This document shows, piece by piece, positions 16,366 through 24,024 of a DNA stretch of 64,000 nucleotides. The notes below the pieces were generated by a model that was given only the letters and a program-made list of their open reading frames with translations, ran no database searches and had not been told where the DNA came from. Both the position numbers and the translations under genes were made by a program. How positions within the stretch are numbered: the stretch's first letter is position 1; the number at the start of each line of letters is the position of its first letter. This DNA comes from an uncultured Oscillospiraceae bacterium (GTDB lineage: Bacteria; Bacillota; Clostridia; Oscillospirales; Oscillospiraceae). The stretch spans positions 124,001-188,000 of the forward strand of contig CAKTNS010000001.1 in the NCBI GenBank assembly GCA_934589225.1, in the 5' to 3' direction.

Positions 16366-16394
16366 ATTGTATCTCTCACAAGGACATTTGTCAA
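16366..16394 (-). promoter_or_regulatory. liv operon promoter
   Basis: The minus strand reads TTGACA, 17 nt spacer, TACAAT. Transcription from here gives a leader of about 260 nt before livJ. The 100 nt upstream (16395-16501) hold nothing I recognise. Confidence 0.85.
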
Positions 16395-16501
16395 CAAGGT
16401 AAACACCACTAATGTTATTTTATAATTCCTTCATTTTTTGTACAAAAATCACAATGTGTCATCTGTCAGCCCTTCTCGGACACCTGTCCGCCCACTGTAG
16501 C

Positions 16502-16537
16502 AAAAATCCCGGAGCATCGAAAAGCTCCGGGATTTTC
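16502..16537. terminator. Terminator after the PBP gene
   Basis: A 13-bp stem AAAATCCCGGAGC/GCTCCGGGATTTT with an 8-nt loop, followed by T residues in the minus direction; it could act both ways. Confidence 0.85.
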
Positions 16538-16538
16538 A

Positions 16539-17915
16539 TCATCTTTGTTGGTCCAATTCCGCCCTGCACACGGGAAGAATCTGGGAAAGCACCGGCACAC
16601 AGGCCGCGCTGCCGTAGCCGCCGTTTTCCACGACGACAATAAAGGCCAGAGGGTAAGCTTCGTCTGCCAGGAACCCGGCGAACATGGCGTTGGACTTCTG
16701 TCCCCCGCCCAGCTGGCTGGTGCCGGATTTGGCGCAGACAGAGAGACCTGGGAAATGGCCGTCACCGTAAATGGTCTGAACATTGTTGCGCAGATAGCCC
16801 TTCAGCTTTTCCGCGGTCTGTTCGCTCATGATCCGCCCGGTGGACTTGGCCTGGGCTTCATATACGGTCTCTCCGTTTCGCTCCACGGAAGCTACAAGAT
16901 AGGGCTCCACCCCTTTTCCCCCGGCGGCAACGGTTCCCAGGAAGGTCATAAACCGTGCCGGGTTAATAAGGTCCGAGTGCTGGCCGATGCAGCTCCAGGC
17001 AAAGGACGCGCCGCCGGTATTGGAAATATCGTAATTTCCCCGGGCGCTGGTCACACCGTCAAAGGACACCGGGTCTGTGATGCCGTATTTTGCAACGTAC
17101 TTTTCCATGTTCTTTCTGCCCACCAGCTTGGCGATCTGAGCGAAGCTGCAATTGCAGGAATGGGCCAGGGCGCCTTTCAAGTCCAGGGTGCCGTGGGCAG
17201 TCTCACAGGTAACGGCCTCAGTTCCGTATTCATAGGCCCCGTCACAGTAGAAGGTCATGCCTTCAATTCCGGGCACGCATTCCAGTGCGGCCGCCGCGGT
17301 GACGATTTTATAGATGGACCCGGGCACATAGGTGGACTGCAAAAACCGGTTCAGATAAACGCCTTCATACTTTCCGGAGGTATCCCCGGCTACATCCGGC
17401 ACATTGTCCGGGTCATAGGTCGGGGACGTTACGGCGCAGAGGATCTGGCCGGTTTGATAGTTGTAGATGCCGACGGTGCCCTTGCGCCCATTGAGGGCTT
17501 CCAGAGCGGCATTCTGTACGGCGGCAGAAAGCCCCAGGCGAATTACACCGTCGCTTCCGTTGTAATCATACAGGCCGCTGACCTTGTCGTAGCCCGCCAT
17601 CATGGCGGCGTAATTTGTAACGGCCCCTGCCTGGATGCTGCCGTTCCGGTCCCCCAGCCAGTGCATGGTCGAGGCCCGGGTCTGGGCGTTGTCGGAATAG
17701 GCCCTGCCGTTGGTCATGTCCAGCAGCAGCACCCCGTCCCGGTCCACCACGGTACCTCTGCCCAGATTGCTGTTTTTGTAGATATGGGGGGAACCCGTAG
17801 AAACGATCCACCGGTCGGCCTGCAGCACGTACTCCCCTACAAAAAAGCCCATACCTCCCAGAAGCAGCCCCACAAAAAGGAACATCATCCAGGTTCTTTT
17901 GGTTACTCTGTTCAT
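16539..17915 (-). CDS. Class B penicillin-binding protein (PbpA-type transpeptidase)
   Basis: A 458-residue peptidoglycan transpeptidase. One N-terminal membrane segment (about 9-31) is followed by a short non-catalytic region with RGTVVDRDGVLLL and a transpeptidase domain from about 150. Active-site motifs are SIYK (in YVPGSIYKIVTAA), SCN (in AHSCNCSFAQI) and KSGT (in VCAKSGTSQLG). The short N-terminal domain resembles the PbpA/PBP2 group encoded beside rodA in actinobacteria. It lies 10 nt after the FHA-SEDS gene, so it is very likely that protein's partner. Confidence 0.92.
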   Translation of the reverse strand: MNRVTKRTWMMFLFVGLLLGGMGFFVGEYVLQADRWIVSTGSPHIYKNSNLGRGTVVDRDGVLLLDMTNGRAYSDNAQTRASTMHWLGDRNGSIQAGAVTNYAAMMAGYDKVSGLYDYNGSDGVIRLGLSAAVQNAALEALNGRKGTVGIYNYQTGQILCAVTSPTYDPDNVPDVAGDTSGKYEGVYLNRFLQSTYVPGSIYKIVTAAAALECVPGIEGMTFYCDGAYEYGTEAVTCETAHGTLDLKGALAHSCNCSFAQIAKLVGRKNMEKYVAKYGITDPVSFDGVTSARGNYDISNTGGASFAWSCIGQHSDLINPARFMTFLGTVAAGGKGVEPYLVASVERNGETVYEAQAKSTGRIMSEQTAEKLKGYLRNNVQTIYGDGHFPGLSVCAKSGTSQLGGGQKSNAMFAGFLADEAYPLAFIVVVENGGYGSAACVPVLSQILPVCRAELDQQR

Positions 17916-17925
17916 TGGTATACTC

Positions 17926-19635
17926 CTATTTGTTAAATCGCACGGCGAAGCTGGCGTTCTGCCGGGTATCTGCCGCTTTTACAAAAGCCAGCAGCCCCCA
18001 GGCGCCGATCATGCTGGTTCCGCCATTGGAAAGGAATGGAAAGGTCACACCGGTAAAGGGCAGAACATCCACGGTGCCCAGGCAGTTGAGAGATGCCTGG
18101 ATCAGCAAAATCCCCGCCGCGGTACATCCGCCGATGCAGTAAAAGCTGCTGCGGGAAACCCGGGAGGTGCGCATGGAAAACAGCCCCAGCACGGAAATGG
18201 CCAGTACCGCCTGCAGCGCCATCAGCAGGCCCCATTCCTCGGAAATGGTGGCAAATACAATATCCGAATCCGCCGCAAATACCTTTTGCAGGTACCCGTT
18301 CCCCGGCCCCAGGCCATAGAGGCCGCCGGAGGCAATGCACATGATGGCCTGGGTCTGCTGATAGCCGGAGGTATAGGGGCTTTCCCAGATGTGCCGCCAG
18401 CTGGCGAACCGATTCATGGCATGGGGGGCGATCTGGATGGCCAAGACCCCCGCAAAAGCCAGAGCCGTACAGGCCAGAGCAATGGTGCCCACGCTGCCCG
18501 AACGAAGATAGGCGATGATCAGGAAGGCACAGAAGAAAATCATGGCCGTTCCAAAGTCATTCATAATGGCAAGCAGCCCGCAGATCACAATGGAATAGGC
18601 AATAAACAGGATCAGATTCCGTTTATTCATGATCCGGTCCATGGTAGAAGCTCCGGCGTAAACAAAGCACACCTTGGAAAGCTCCGAGGGCTGCAAGGAC
18701 ATGCCGCCGATCACCAGCCAGTTTTTGGCCCCGTAGTACTCCTTGCCGAACAGCAAGGTCACCACCAGGAAGCCTACACCTGCCAAAACCGCCAGATACC
18801 GCACCCGCTTGGCCCGCTCCAGATCCCGCAGGGACCAGCCGATCACCAAGAACATGATGACCCCTAAAAACATGGCCGCGGACTGTTTTCCCAGTTCTCC
18901 GGGCTTTACCGTGGCAATGGCCGCCACACCGATGGAGCACAGGAAAAAGGCCAGGGTCTCCACCTCGAAGGAGCTTCTTCGGATCATCAGATAGAAAAAG
19001 AACAGCATCCACTGACAGACCGTCACGCTGCCGAAGCCCAGAAGGTACTGCCGGCATTCCTCTGCCGGTCCGTTCAGCAGGAAACCGATCACCATCGTCA
19101 TTTGCAGCAGCGTCAAAATCAGCAGCCCTAACAGGCCGCTCCACCCGCTGGAGCCCTTGGTCCGCAGCTGGGACTGGAGCTGCTCCTGCCGCTTGGTAAT
19201 AGGCTGCAGGGTCATGTCCACGCCACCAATGGACACCGTATCTCCCTCGTGAAGGGCGCAGATGTCCACCCGGTCCCCGTTGACCCAGGTTCCGGTTTTG
19301 GAGCTGGCATCGGAGATGGTCCAGCTGCCGTCGTCATAGCGGGTCAAGACCGCATGATTCCGGGATACCGTAGAAAGAGCAATGGTAATATCGCTGCTTT
19401 TGCTTCTGCCAATGACATTTTCCCAGTGGGTCACCGCCACCTGGGAGCCGTCGGAAAACTTCAGCCACGCCCAGATTTCCGGCTCCCGGCGGAAGGAAAT
19501 CAAAGGCCTCGCACAGTGCAGCAGCAGCCACAGGCCCAGAGCCGGTACCAAATACCGGGAAATGGCTAAAAAAACCGCCGCATATGTATCTCTGGACGCT
19601 AAGACCAGATCAAAAACCTCGTGTAATTGGTTCAA
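17926..19635 (-). CDS. FHA domain fused to SEDS glycosyltransferase (RodA/FtsW family)
   Basis: A 569-residue two-part protein. After one membrane helix (about 20-48) comes a cytosolic FHA domain (about 70-150) with the phosphothreonine-binding pattern IGRSKSSDI, STVSRNHAVL and DASSKTGTWVNG. From about 165 to the end is a SEDS polymerase with about ten membrane segments; MSLQPSELSKVCF, NDFGTAMIFFCAF, SGGLYGLGPGNG and PFLSNGGTSMIGAWGLLAF are hallmark motifs. SEDS proteins polymerise lipid II with a class B PBP partner, here the next gene. FHA domains bind Thr-phosphorylated proteins, so Ser/Thr kinase input is likely (inferred). Usual RodA/FtsW proteins are about 370-420 residues without FHA. 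Confidence 0.93.
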   Translation of the reverse strand: MNQLHEVFDLVLASRDTYAAVFLAISRYLVPALGLWLLLHCARPLISFRREPEIWAWLKFSDGSQVAVTHWENVIGRSKSSDITIALSTVSRNHAVLTRYDDGSWTISDASSKTGTWVNGDRVDICALHEGDTVSIGGVDMTLQPITKRQEQLQSQLRTKGSSGWSGLLGLLILTLLQMTMVIGFLLNGPAEECRQYLLGFGSVTVCQWMLFFFYLMIRRSSFEVETLAFFLCSIGVAAIATVKPGELGKQSAAMFLGVIMFLVIGWSLRDLERAKRVRYLAVLAGVGFLVVTLLFGKEYYGAKNWLVIGGMSLQPSELSKVCFVYAGASTMDRIMNKRNLILFIAYSIVICGLLAIMNDFGTAMIFFCAFLIIAYLRSGSVGTIALACTALAFAGVLAIQIAPHAMNRFASWRHIWESPYTSGYQQTQAIMCIASGGLYGLGPGNGYLQKVFAADSDIVFATISEEWGLLMALQAVLAISVLGLFSMRTSRVSRSSFYCIGGCTAAGILLIQASLNCLGTVDVLPFTGVTFPFLSNGGTSMIGAWGLLAFVKAADTRQNASFAVRFNK

Positions 19636-20480
19636 AATGTCGTCTCCTTGTAAATGCTCCCCATCCTGCGCAGCATTTTGATTTCTCGTTCGTAGCCGTC
19701 CAGGTTGTTGGGGGTCTCCAAAATCATGGGCTTCCCGGCAAGGGACGGATGGTCCACAATGCGCTGAAAGGCCTCTATTCCGATTTTTCCCTGGCCGATG
19801 CGCTCATGCCGGTCCTTGTGGCTGCCGCAGGGGCTCATAGAGTCATTCAGGTGCAGAGCCATCAGTCGGTCCAGCCCTACCACCCGGTCAAATTCCTCCA
19901 GGACCCCATCCAGGTTCCCGGCCAGATCATATCCGGCATCGAATACATGGCAGGTATCCATGCAGATGCCCACCTTGGGGCTGCCCACGGCATCTAAAAT
20001 CAGGCGCATCTCTTCGAAGCTTCTCCCCATCTCGCTTCCCTTCCCTGCCATGGTTTCAAGCAAAACGGTAACGGGATAGTCCGGCTCCAGGGCCTTCCGC
20101 AGCGCCTGGGCAATGTAGTCGATCCCCTGCTCCACCCCCTGGCCCACATGGCTTCCCGGGTGAATATTGTAGAAATTTCCGGGGAACACCGACAGCCGCC
20201 GCAGATCATCCTCCAAAACCTCCCTGGAGAATCCCCGGACCTCCTCATTTCTGCCGCAAAGATTCATGATATAAGGGCCATGGACTACAAAGGGACCGAC
20301 GCAGTAGTGCCGCATCAGCTGGGCCGCATTTGAAACATCAATGGGGTCCTGGGGCTTGCAGCGGCCGCTCCGGGGATTTCTCGTAAAGAACGCCAATGTA
20401 TTGGCATCCATGACCTTGCATTGACGGACCATTGTAGAATAACCGCTGACAGAGGACATATGGCATCCCAGCACCAGCAT
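19632..20480 (-). CDS. nfo: Endonuclease IV (AP endonuclease)
   Basis: A 282-residue apurinic/apyrimidinic endonuclease of base-excision repair. Zinc-site motifs run in order: VHGPYIMNLC, YNIHPGSHVGQG, VLLETMAGKGSEMG, CMDTCHVFDAGYD, ALHLNDS and DRHERIGQGKIG. The length matches the family. Its stop overlaps the ATG of the FHA-SEDS gene (ATGA), so a DNA repair gene heads a cell-wall operon, an unusual combination. The 5' side faces the divergent WYL regulator gene. Confidence 0.95.
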   Translation of the reverse strand: MLVLGCHMSSVSGYSTMVRQCKVMDANTLAFFTRNPRSGRCKPQDPIDVSNAAQLMRHYCVGPFVVHGPYIMNLCGRNEEVRGFSREVLEDDLRRLSVFPGNFYNIHPGSHVGQGVEQGIDYIAQALRKALEPDYPVTVLLETMAGKGSEMGRSFEEMRLILDAVGSPKVGICMDTCHVFDAGYDLAGNLDGVLEEFDRVVGLDRLMALHLNDSMSPCGSHKDRHERIGQGKIGIEAFQRIVDHPSLAGKPMILETPNNLDGYEREIKMLRRMGSIYKETTF

Positions 20481-20548
20481 CTCGGGTTCCCCCTTTCAAG
20501 AACTTTTGCCATATGGTATCATATTTTTTCAAAAAAATCAAATTATCG

Positions 20549-20577
20549 TTTTTTTAATCCCGATCTTATGCTATAAT
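20549..20577 (+). promoter_or_regulatory. WYL regulator promoter
   Basis: An extended -10 (TG, one base, TATAAT at 20572-20577) with a T-rich, weak -35 region. The predicted leader is about 27 nt. Confidence 0.6.
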
Positions 20578-20610
20578 AGAAGGGAAAAACCGGGAGAGGA
20601 AGTGGCATCC

Positions 20611-21612
20611 ATGGCAAAATCCGATAAACAGCGGCTGATCATCCTGTATATTTGGGACTATCTGCAAAAAAACTCCCACCAGAATCATCCGGTGAGAGCC
20701 ATAGAGTTGCAGCAAATGCTGGAACAAAAGGGGATCCTGTGCGACAGGAAAACCATCTATTCCAACATCGCCGTCCTGCAGGAATTCGGCGTAGATATTT
20801 TGATCTATCGGGGAAAAAACGGCGGCTATTACATCGGTGAACGGGAATTCCAGCTGCCGGAACTGAAGCTGCTGATTTCCGCGGTCCAGTCCAGCCGGTT
20901 CCTTACAGAGGAAAAATCCCTGGAGCTCATCCAGAAACTCTGCAAGCTCACCAGCCAGCAGGAGGCGGAACAGGTCTGCCGGAATGTAGTCGTGGCCGGG
21001 CGCATCAAAAGCATGAACCAATCCATCTACTACGAAGTGGATACCATTCAGGAGGCCATTGTCAACAATTGCCAGATCTCCTTCCGGTATTTTGACTGGG
21101 GGCTGGACGGCAGGCCCCGGTTCCGGGACAAGGACTATACCGCCAGTCCCTACGGCATTTATCAGGACAATGAGAACTGTTACCTTCTGGCCCTGTCTCC
21201 CCGCCACGGCGTGACCAACTACCGGGTGGACCGAATGAGTCAGATCACCCTTTTGCCCCAGCAGCGGGAACCCTGCCCGGAGCTGACGGGTCAGGCCCTG
21301 AACGACTACGCCCAGAAACAGTTCCATATGTTTAACGGCAAAAGGGTCCAGGTAAAAATGCGTTTTCACAAAAGCCTGACCAACGTGGTGGTAGACCGGT
21401 TCGGCTCCAGTGTGATGCTGTTTCCCGACGGGGAAGACCATTTTGTCTTTACCGCCGATGTGGCCCAGAGTCCCATGTTTTTAAGCTGGGTCATCGGCTT
21501 TGGGGACAAGGCAAAGATTCTCTACCCCGCCAGCGTCCAAAAAGCCTGTCAAGACCTCTGCCGCCAGGTCATTGCCCAGTATCAGACCAGTGAAAAGGAC
21601 GAGAAAACCTGA
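20611..21612 (+). CDS. WYL-domain transcriptional regulator
   Basis: A 333-residue predicted DNA-binding protein. The N-terminal winged helix (about 8-80) includes TIYSNIAVLQEFGVDI and YRGKNGGYYIGER. The WYL sensor domain (about 140-235) has the core SPYGIYQDNENCYLLALSPR, where the classical W-Y-L is replaced by NCYLL, plus TNYRVDRMSQI. A WCX-type C-terminal region ends the protein. The ligand and targets are unknown. The ATG at 20611 has GAGAGGAAG upstream. It is divergent from nfo, and its 3' end overlaps the convergent lipoprotein gene by 31 bp. Confidence 0.88.
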   Translation: MAKSDKQRLIILYIWDYLQKNSHQNHPVRAIELQQMLEQKGILCDRKTIYSNIAVLQEFGVDILIYRGKNGGYYIGEREFQLPELKLLISAVQSSRFLTEEKSLELIQKLCKLTSQQEAEQVCRNVVVAGRIKSMNQSIYYEVDTIQEAIVNNCQISFRYFDWGLDGRPRFRDKDYTASPYGIYQDNENCYLLALSPRHGVTNYRVDRMSQITLLPQQREPCPELTGQALNDYAQKQFHMFNGKRVQVKMRFHKSLTNVVVDRFGSSVMLFPDGEDHFVFTADVAQSPMFLSWVIGFGDKAKILYPASVQKACQDLCRQVIAQYQTSEKDEKT

Positions 21613-22070
21613 CTCCAAACGATTTGGGCATCTCCGGTGCCCTCTGCCGGGCGCTGGACCGTCAGGCAGTAATGGTAATTCCCATCGTCCAAAACGGTCC
21701 CCCGGCCCAGCCGGTCACCGGTCTCTCCCGTGGCTGCCCATACAAACTCATAGCGCTTGATTCCATCGGCTGCCGTCTCCATAACGGTCAGGTCCTCCCG
21801 CCTGCGGCCGCAAAGGGCTTTGAAGGTGGCGTCCAGGTCTCCCGCTTCCAGCACCTCTACCCCGATTTCATAGTCTTCCGTAAGGTAAAACTGCCCCGTA
21901 GGCGTTTCCAGCACCTCCTGCCCTTCTTCCCCGGGAAGATCCACCAAGATTTCCCGGGGCTGGGCCGCCGCCGGTACGTCCAGGACATCCGCCACGGTTT
22001 CAAATGTCTCCTGACTGCCGCATCCGGCCAAAAGCAGCAGAAGCATTCCCAACAGCATGCTCTTTTTCAA
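21582..22070 (-). CDS. Small predicted lipoprotein
   Basis: A 162-residue exported lipoprotein of unknown function. The signal peptide KKSMLLGMLLLLLAGC has a clear lipobox (LAGC, Cys about 17). The rest is a single acidic domain of mixed strands (for example EDYEIGVEVLEAGDL and YEFVWAATGETGDRL). The start is a TTG at 22070: AGGAGG lies 7 nt before it, whereas the ATG two codons upstream directly abuts the ribosome site. It is divergent from the DUF1294 gene, with only 27 bp between the start codons. Confidence 0.75.
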   Translation of the reverse strand: MKKSMLLGMLLLLLAGCGSQETFETVADVLDVPAAAQPREILVDLPGEEGQEVLETPTGQFYLTEDYEIGVEVLEAGDLDATFKALCGRRREDLTVMETAADGIKRYEFVWAATGETGDRLGRGTVLDDGNYHYCLTVQRPAEGTGDAQIVWSQVFSSFSLV

Positions 22071-22097
22071 AAACATCCCTCCTGAAAGGTCCATTCC

Positions 22098-22379
22098 ATG
22101 AAAGAAATACTGATTCTGTATCTGCTATTAATCAATGCCGCTGCCTTCCTGCTTATGCTGATTGACAAGTGGAAGGCCAAGAAAAATCTATGGCGCATCT
22201 CCGAGGCGACCTTGATGTCCACCGCACTCCTGGGGGGCGGAATCGGGGCCTTGCTTGGAATGTACACCGTTCGGCACAAAACCCGGCACCCCAAATTTAC
22301 CGTGGGCATCCCCCTGATTTTGGCGGCGCAGATTGGCATCTTCCTGTTTCTCTTCGGAAAATACAAAGGTTTCTTCTGA
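22098..22379 (+). CDS. DUF1294 family membrane protein
   Basis: A 93-residue protein with three hydrophobic segments (about 4-22, 37-58, 70-88). The family pattern INAAAFLLMLIDKWKAKKNLWRI and RHKTRHPKFTVGIPL, with conserved basic residues between helices, identifies DUF1294. Function is unknown. The ATG has a modest AAAGG 8 nt upstream. It ends just before a bidirectional terminator. Confidence 0.85.
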   Translation: MKEILILYLLLINAAAFLLMLIDKWKAKKNLWRISEATLMSTALLGGGIGALLGMYTVRHKTRHPKFTVGIPLILAAQIGIFLFLFGKYKGFF

Positions 22380-22405
22380 ACCACGCAGCAGCCTTGATCA
22401 AAACA

Positions 22406-22445
22406 TCCCGAATCTTCACAAAGTGGAAGATTCGGGACTTTTCTG
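22406..22445. terminator. Bidirectional terminator between DUF1294 and the FAD dehydrogenase gene
   Basis: A 12-bp perfect stem TCCCGAATCTTC/GAAGATTCGGGA with an 8-nt loop between two convergent genes; CTTTTC follows on the plus strand and GTTTTG on the minus strand. Confidence 0.8.
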
Positions 22446-22452
22446 TTCTATG

Positions 22453-24024
22453 TTACATCTGTTCCAAAATTGCCTCGGCGGTCTGGATGCCGTCAATGGC
22501 GGCGGACATAATGCCCCCTGCGTAGCCCGCCCCTTCGCCGGTGGGATAAAGTCCACGAACGGTGGATTGCCGGGTCTCGTCCCGCAGAATCCGCACGGGC
22601 GAGGAGCTTCTGGTCTCCGGGGCCGTCAAAACCGCATCCGGGTCCCCAAAGCCTTGCAGCTTCCGGTCCAGCTCCGGCAGGGCCTCCTCCAGAGCCTTTG
22701 TGATTTTCTCGGGCAGGCATCGGTGAAGGTCTGTCCAAACCACCCCCGGACGATAGGTGGGGGTCACGCTGCCGGGGCCCTCGCTGGGTCTGCCTGCCAA
22801 AAAGTCCTCCACTCTTTGGGCCGGGGCCCGGTAGCCGCCGGTCAGGCGGTAGGCCGCATCTTCGATTTTCCGCTGCCAGGCCATGCCCCCCAGAGGGCCG
22901 GGTTCCGGAAACTCCTGGGGGTTTACCGTAACCAGCAGCGCCGCATTGGCGTTTTCGCCATCCCGGGCGCAATAGCTCATGCCGTTGGTAACGGTTCTGC
23001 CCTTTTCGGAGGCCGCCGCCACCACATAGCCGCCGGGACACATGCAGAAGGTATAGACCGTGCTGTCCTGCAAATGCTGCACCAGCTTATAATCCGCCGG
23101 AGGCAAATGGACATTCTGCATTCCATATTGAGACAGGTTTATTTTTTCCTGAAGCTGCTCAATGCGAACCCCCATGGCAAAGGGCTTGGGCTCCATGGGT
23201 ACGCCCTGGGACAGCAGGGATTCAAAAGTGTCTCTGGCGCTGTGGCCAATGGCCAACACCGCATGGTCACAGGGAATCATCTCGCCGCTTTCCAACTCCA
23301 CGCCGGTAAGCCGGTCCCCATCCAAACGGAGCTTTGTAACTCGGCTGCAAAAACGCACCTCGCCACCCAGTGCCTGAATCCTGCCCCGGAGGTTCTGAAC
23401 CACCTCCAGAAGCACATCCGTTCCCACATGGGGCTTGGCATCATACAGAATATCCTCCTTGGCACCGGCGGAGACGAACTGCTGTAAAATCCACTGGATT
23501 CTGGGATTGTTGACGCCGGTATTCAGTTTTCCGTCGGAAAAGGTACCGGCACCCCCTTCTCCGAACTGCACGTTGCTCCGAGTGTCCAAGGTCCCTGTTT
23601 TCCAGAAAGCCTCCACCTTTTCATGGCGGGTCGCCGCATCCTCGCCACGCTCCAGAACAATGGGCCGCTGACCGGCCATGGCCAGAACCAGGGCCGCAAA
23701 AATACCGGCAGGGCCGAAGCCAATAACCACAGGCCGTTTTTCTCCTGCCGGCCGGAACTTGGGAGGCCGATACCCCTGGACAGGGGCCGGGGACACCCGC
23801 CTGTTCCCGCATTTTTTGAGAACCCGTCCTTCCCCGCTTTTGAGGGTCACATCCACCGTATAAATGATTCTGACATCCGGCTTTTTCCGTGCGTCTACCG
23901 AACGGCGGGCAATTTGAAGGGCGCGGATTTCCGAAGCAGAGATGCGTAATGCCTTTGCCGCCTCATACACCAGGGCCCCCTCATCCTGGCCCGGATACAT
24001 GGAAATATCTCGTATTCTAAGCAT
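22453..24024 (-). CDS. FAD-dependent dehydrogenase (COG2509 type)
   Basis: A 523-residue flavoprotein of the uncharacterised COG2509 family. After an N-terminal domain (about 1-85) the FAD-binding dinucleotide motif VVIGFGPAGIFAAL appears near residue 100, with the acidic ribose-binding ERGED about 20 residues later. FGEGGAGTFSDGKLNT and the C-terminal GLYPTGEGAGYAGGIMSAAIDG are family hallmarks. A CMCPGG motif suggests redox-active cysteines. The substrate is unknown. The ATG at 24024 has AAGGAAG upstream and overlaps the preceding oxidoreductase gene by 8 nt. Confidence 0.88.
   Translation of the reverse strand: MLRIRDISMYPGQDEGALVYEAAKALRISASEIRALQIARRSVDARKKPDVRIIYTVDVTLKSGEGRVLKKCGNRRVSPAPVQGYRPPKFRPAGEKRPVVIGFGPAGIFAALVLAMAGQRPIVLERGEDAATRHEKVEAFWKTGTLDTRSNVQFGEGGAGTFSDGKLNTGVNNPRIQWILQQFVSAGAKEDILYDAKPHVGTDVLLEVVQNLRGRIQALGGEVRFCSRVTKLRLDGDRLTGVELESGEMIPCDHAVLAIGHSARDTFESLLSQGVPMEPKPFAMGVRIEQLQEKINLSQYGMQNVHLPPADYKLVQHLQDSTVYTFCMCPGGYVVAAASEKGRTVTNGMSYCARDGENANAALLVTVNPQEFPEPGPLGGMAWQRKIEDAAYRLTGGYRAPAQRVEDFLAGRPSEGPGSVTPTYRPGVVWTDLHRCLPEKITKALEEALPELDRKLQGFGDPDAVLTAPETRSSSPVRILRDETRQSTVRGLYPTGEGAGYAGGIMSAAIDGIQTAEAILEQM

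Noticed and set aside
16545..17936. 463-codon plus-strand frame opposite the PBP gene
   Set aside because: Antisense shadow; the PBP frame carries all three active-site motifs.
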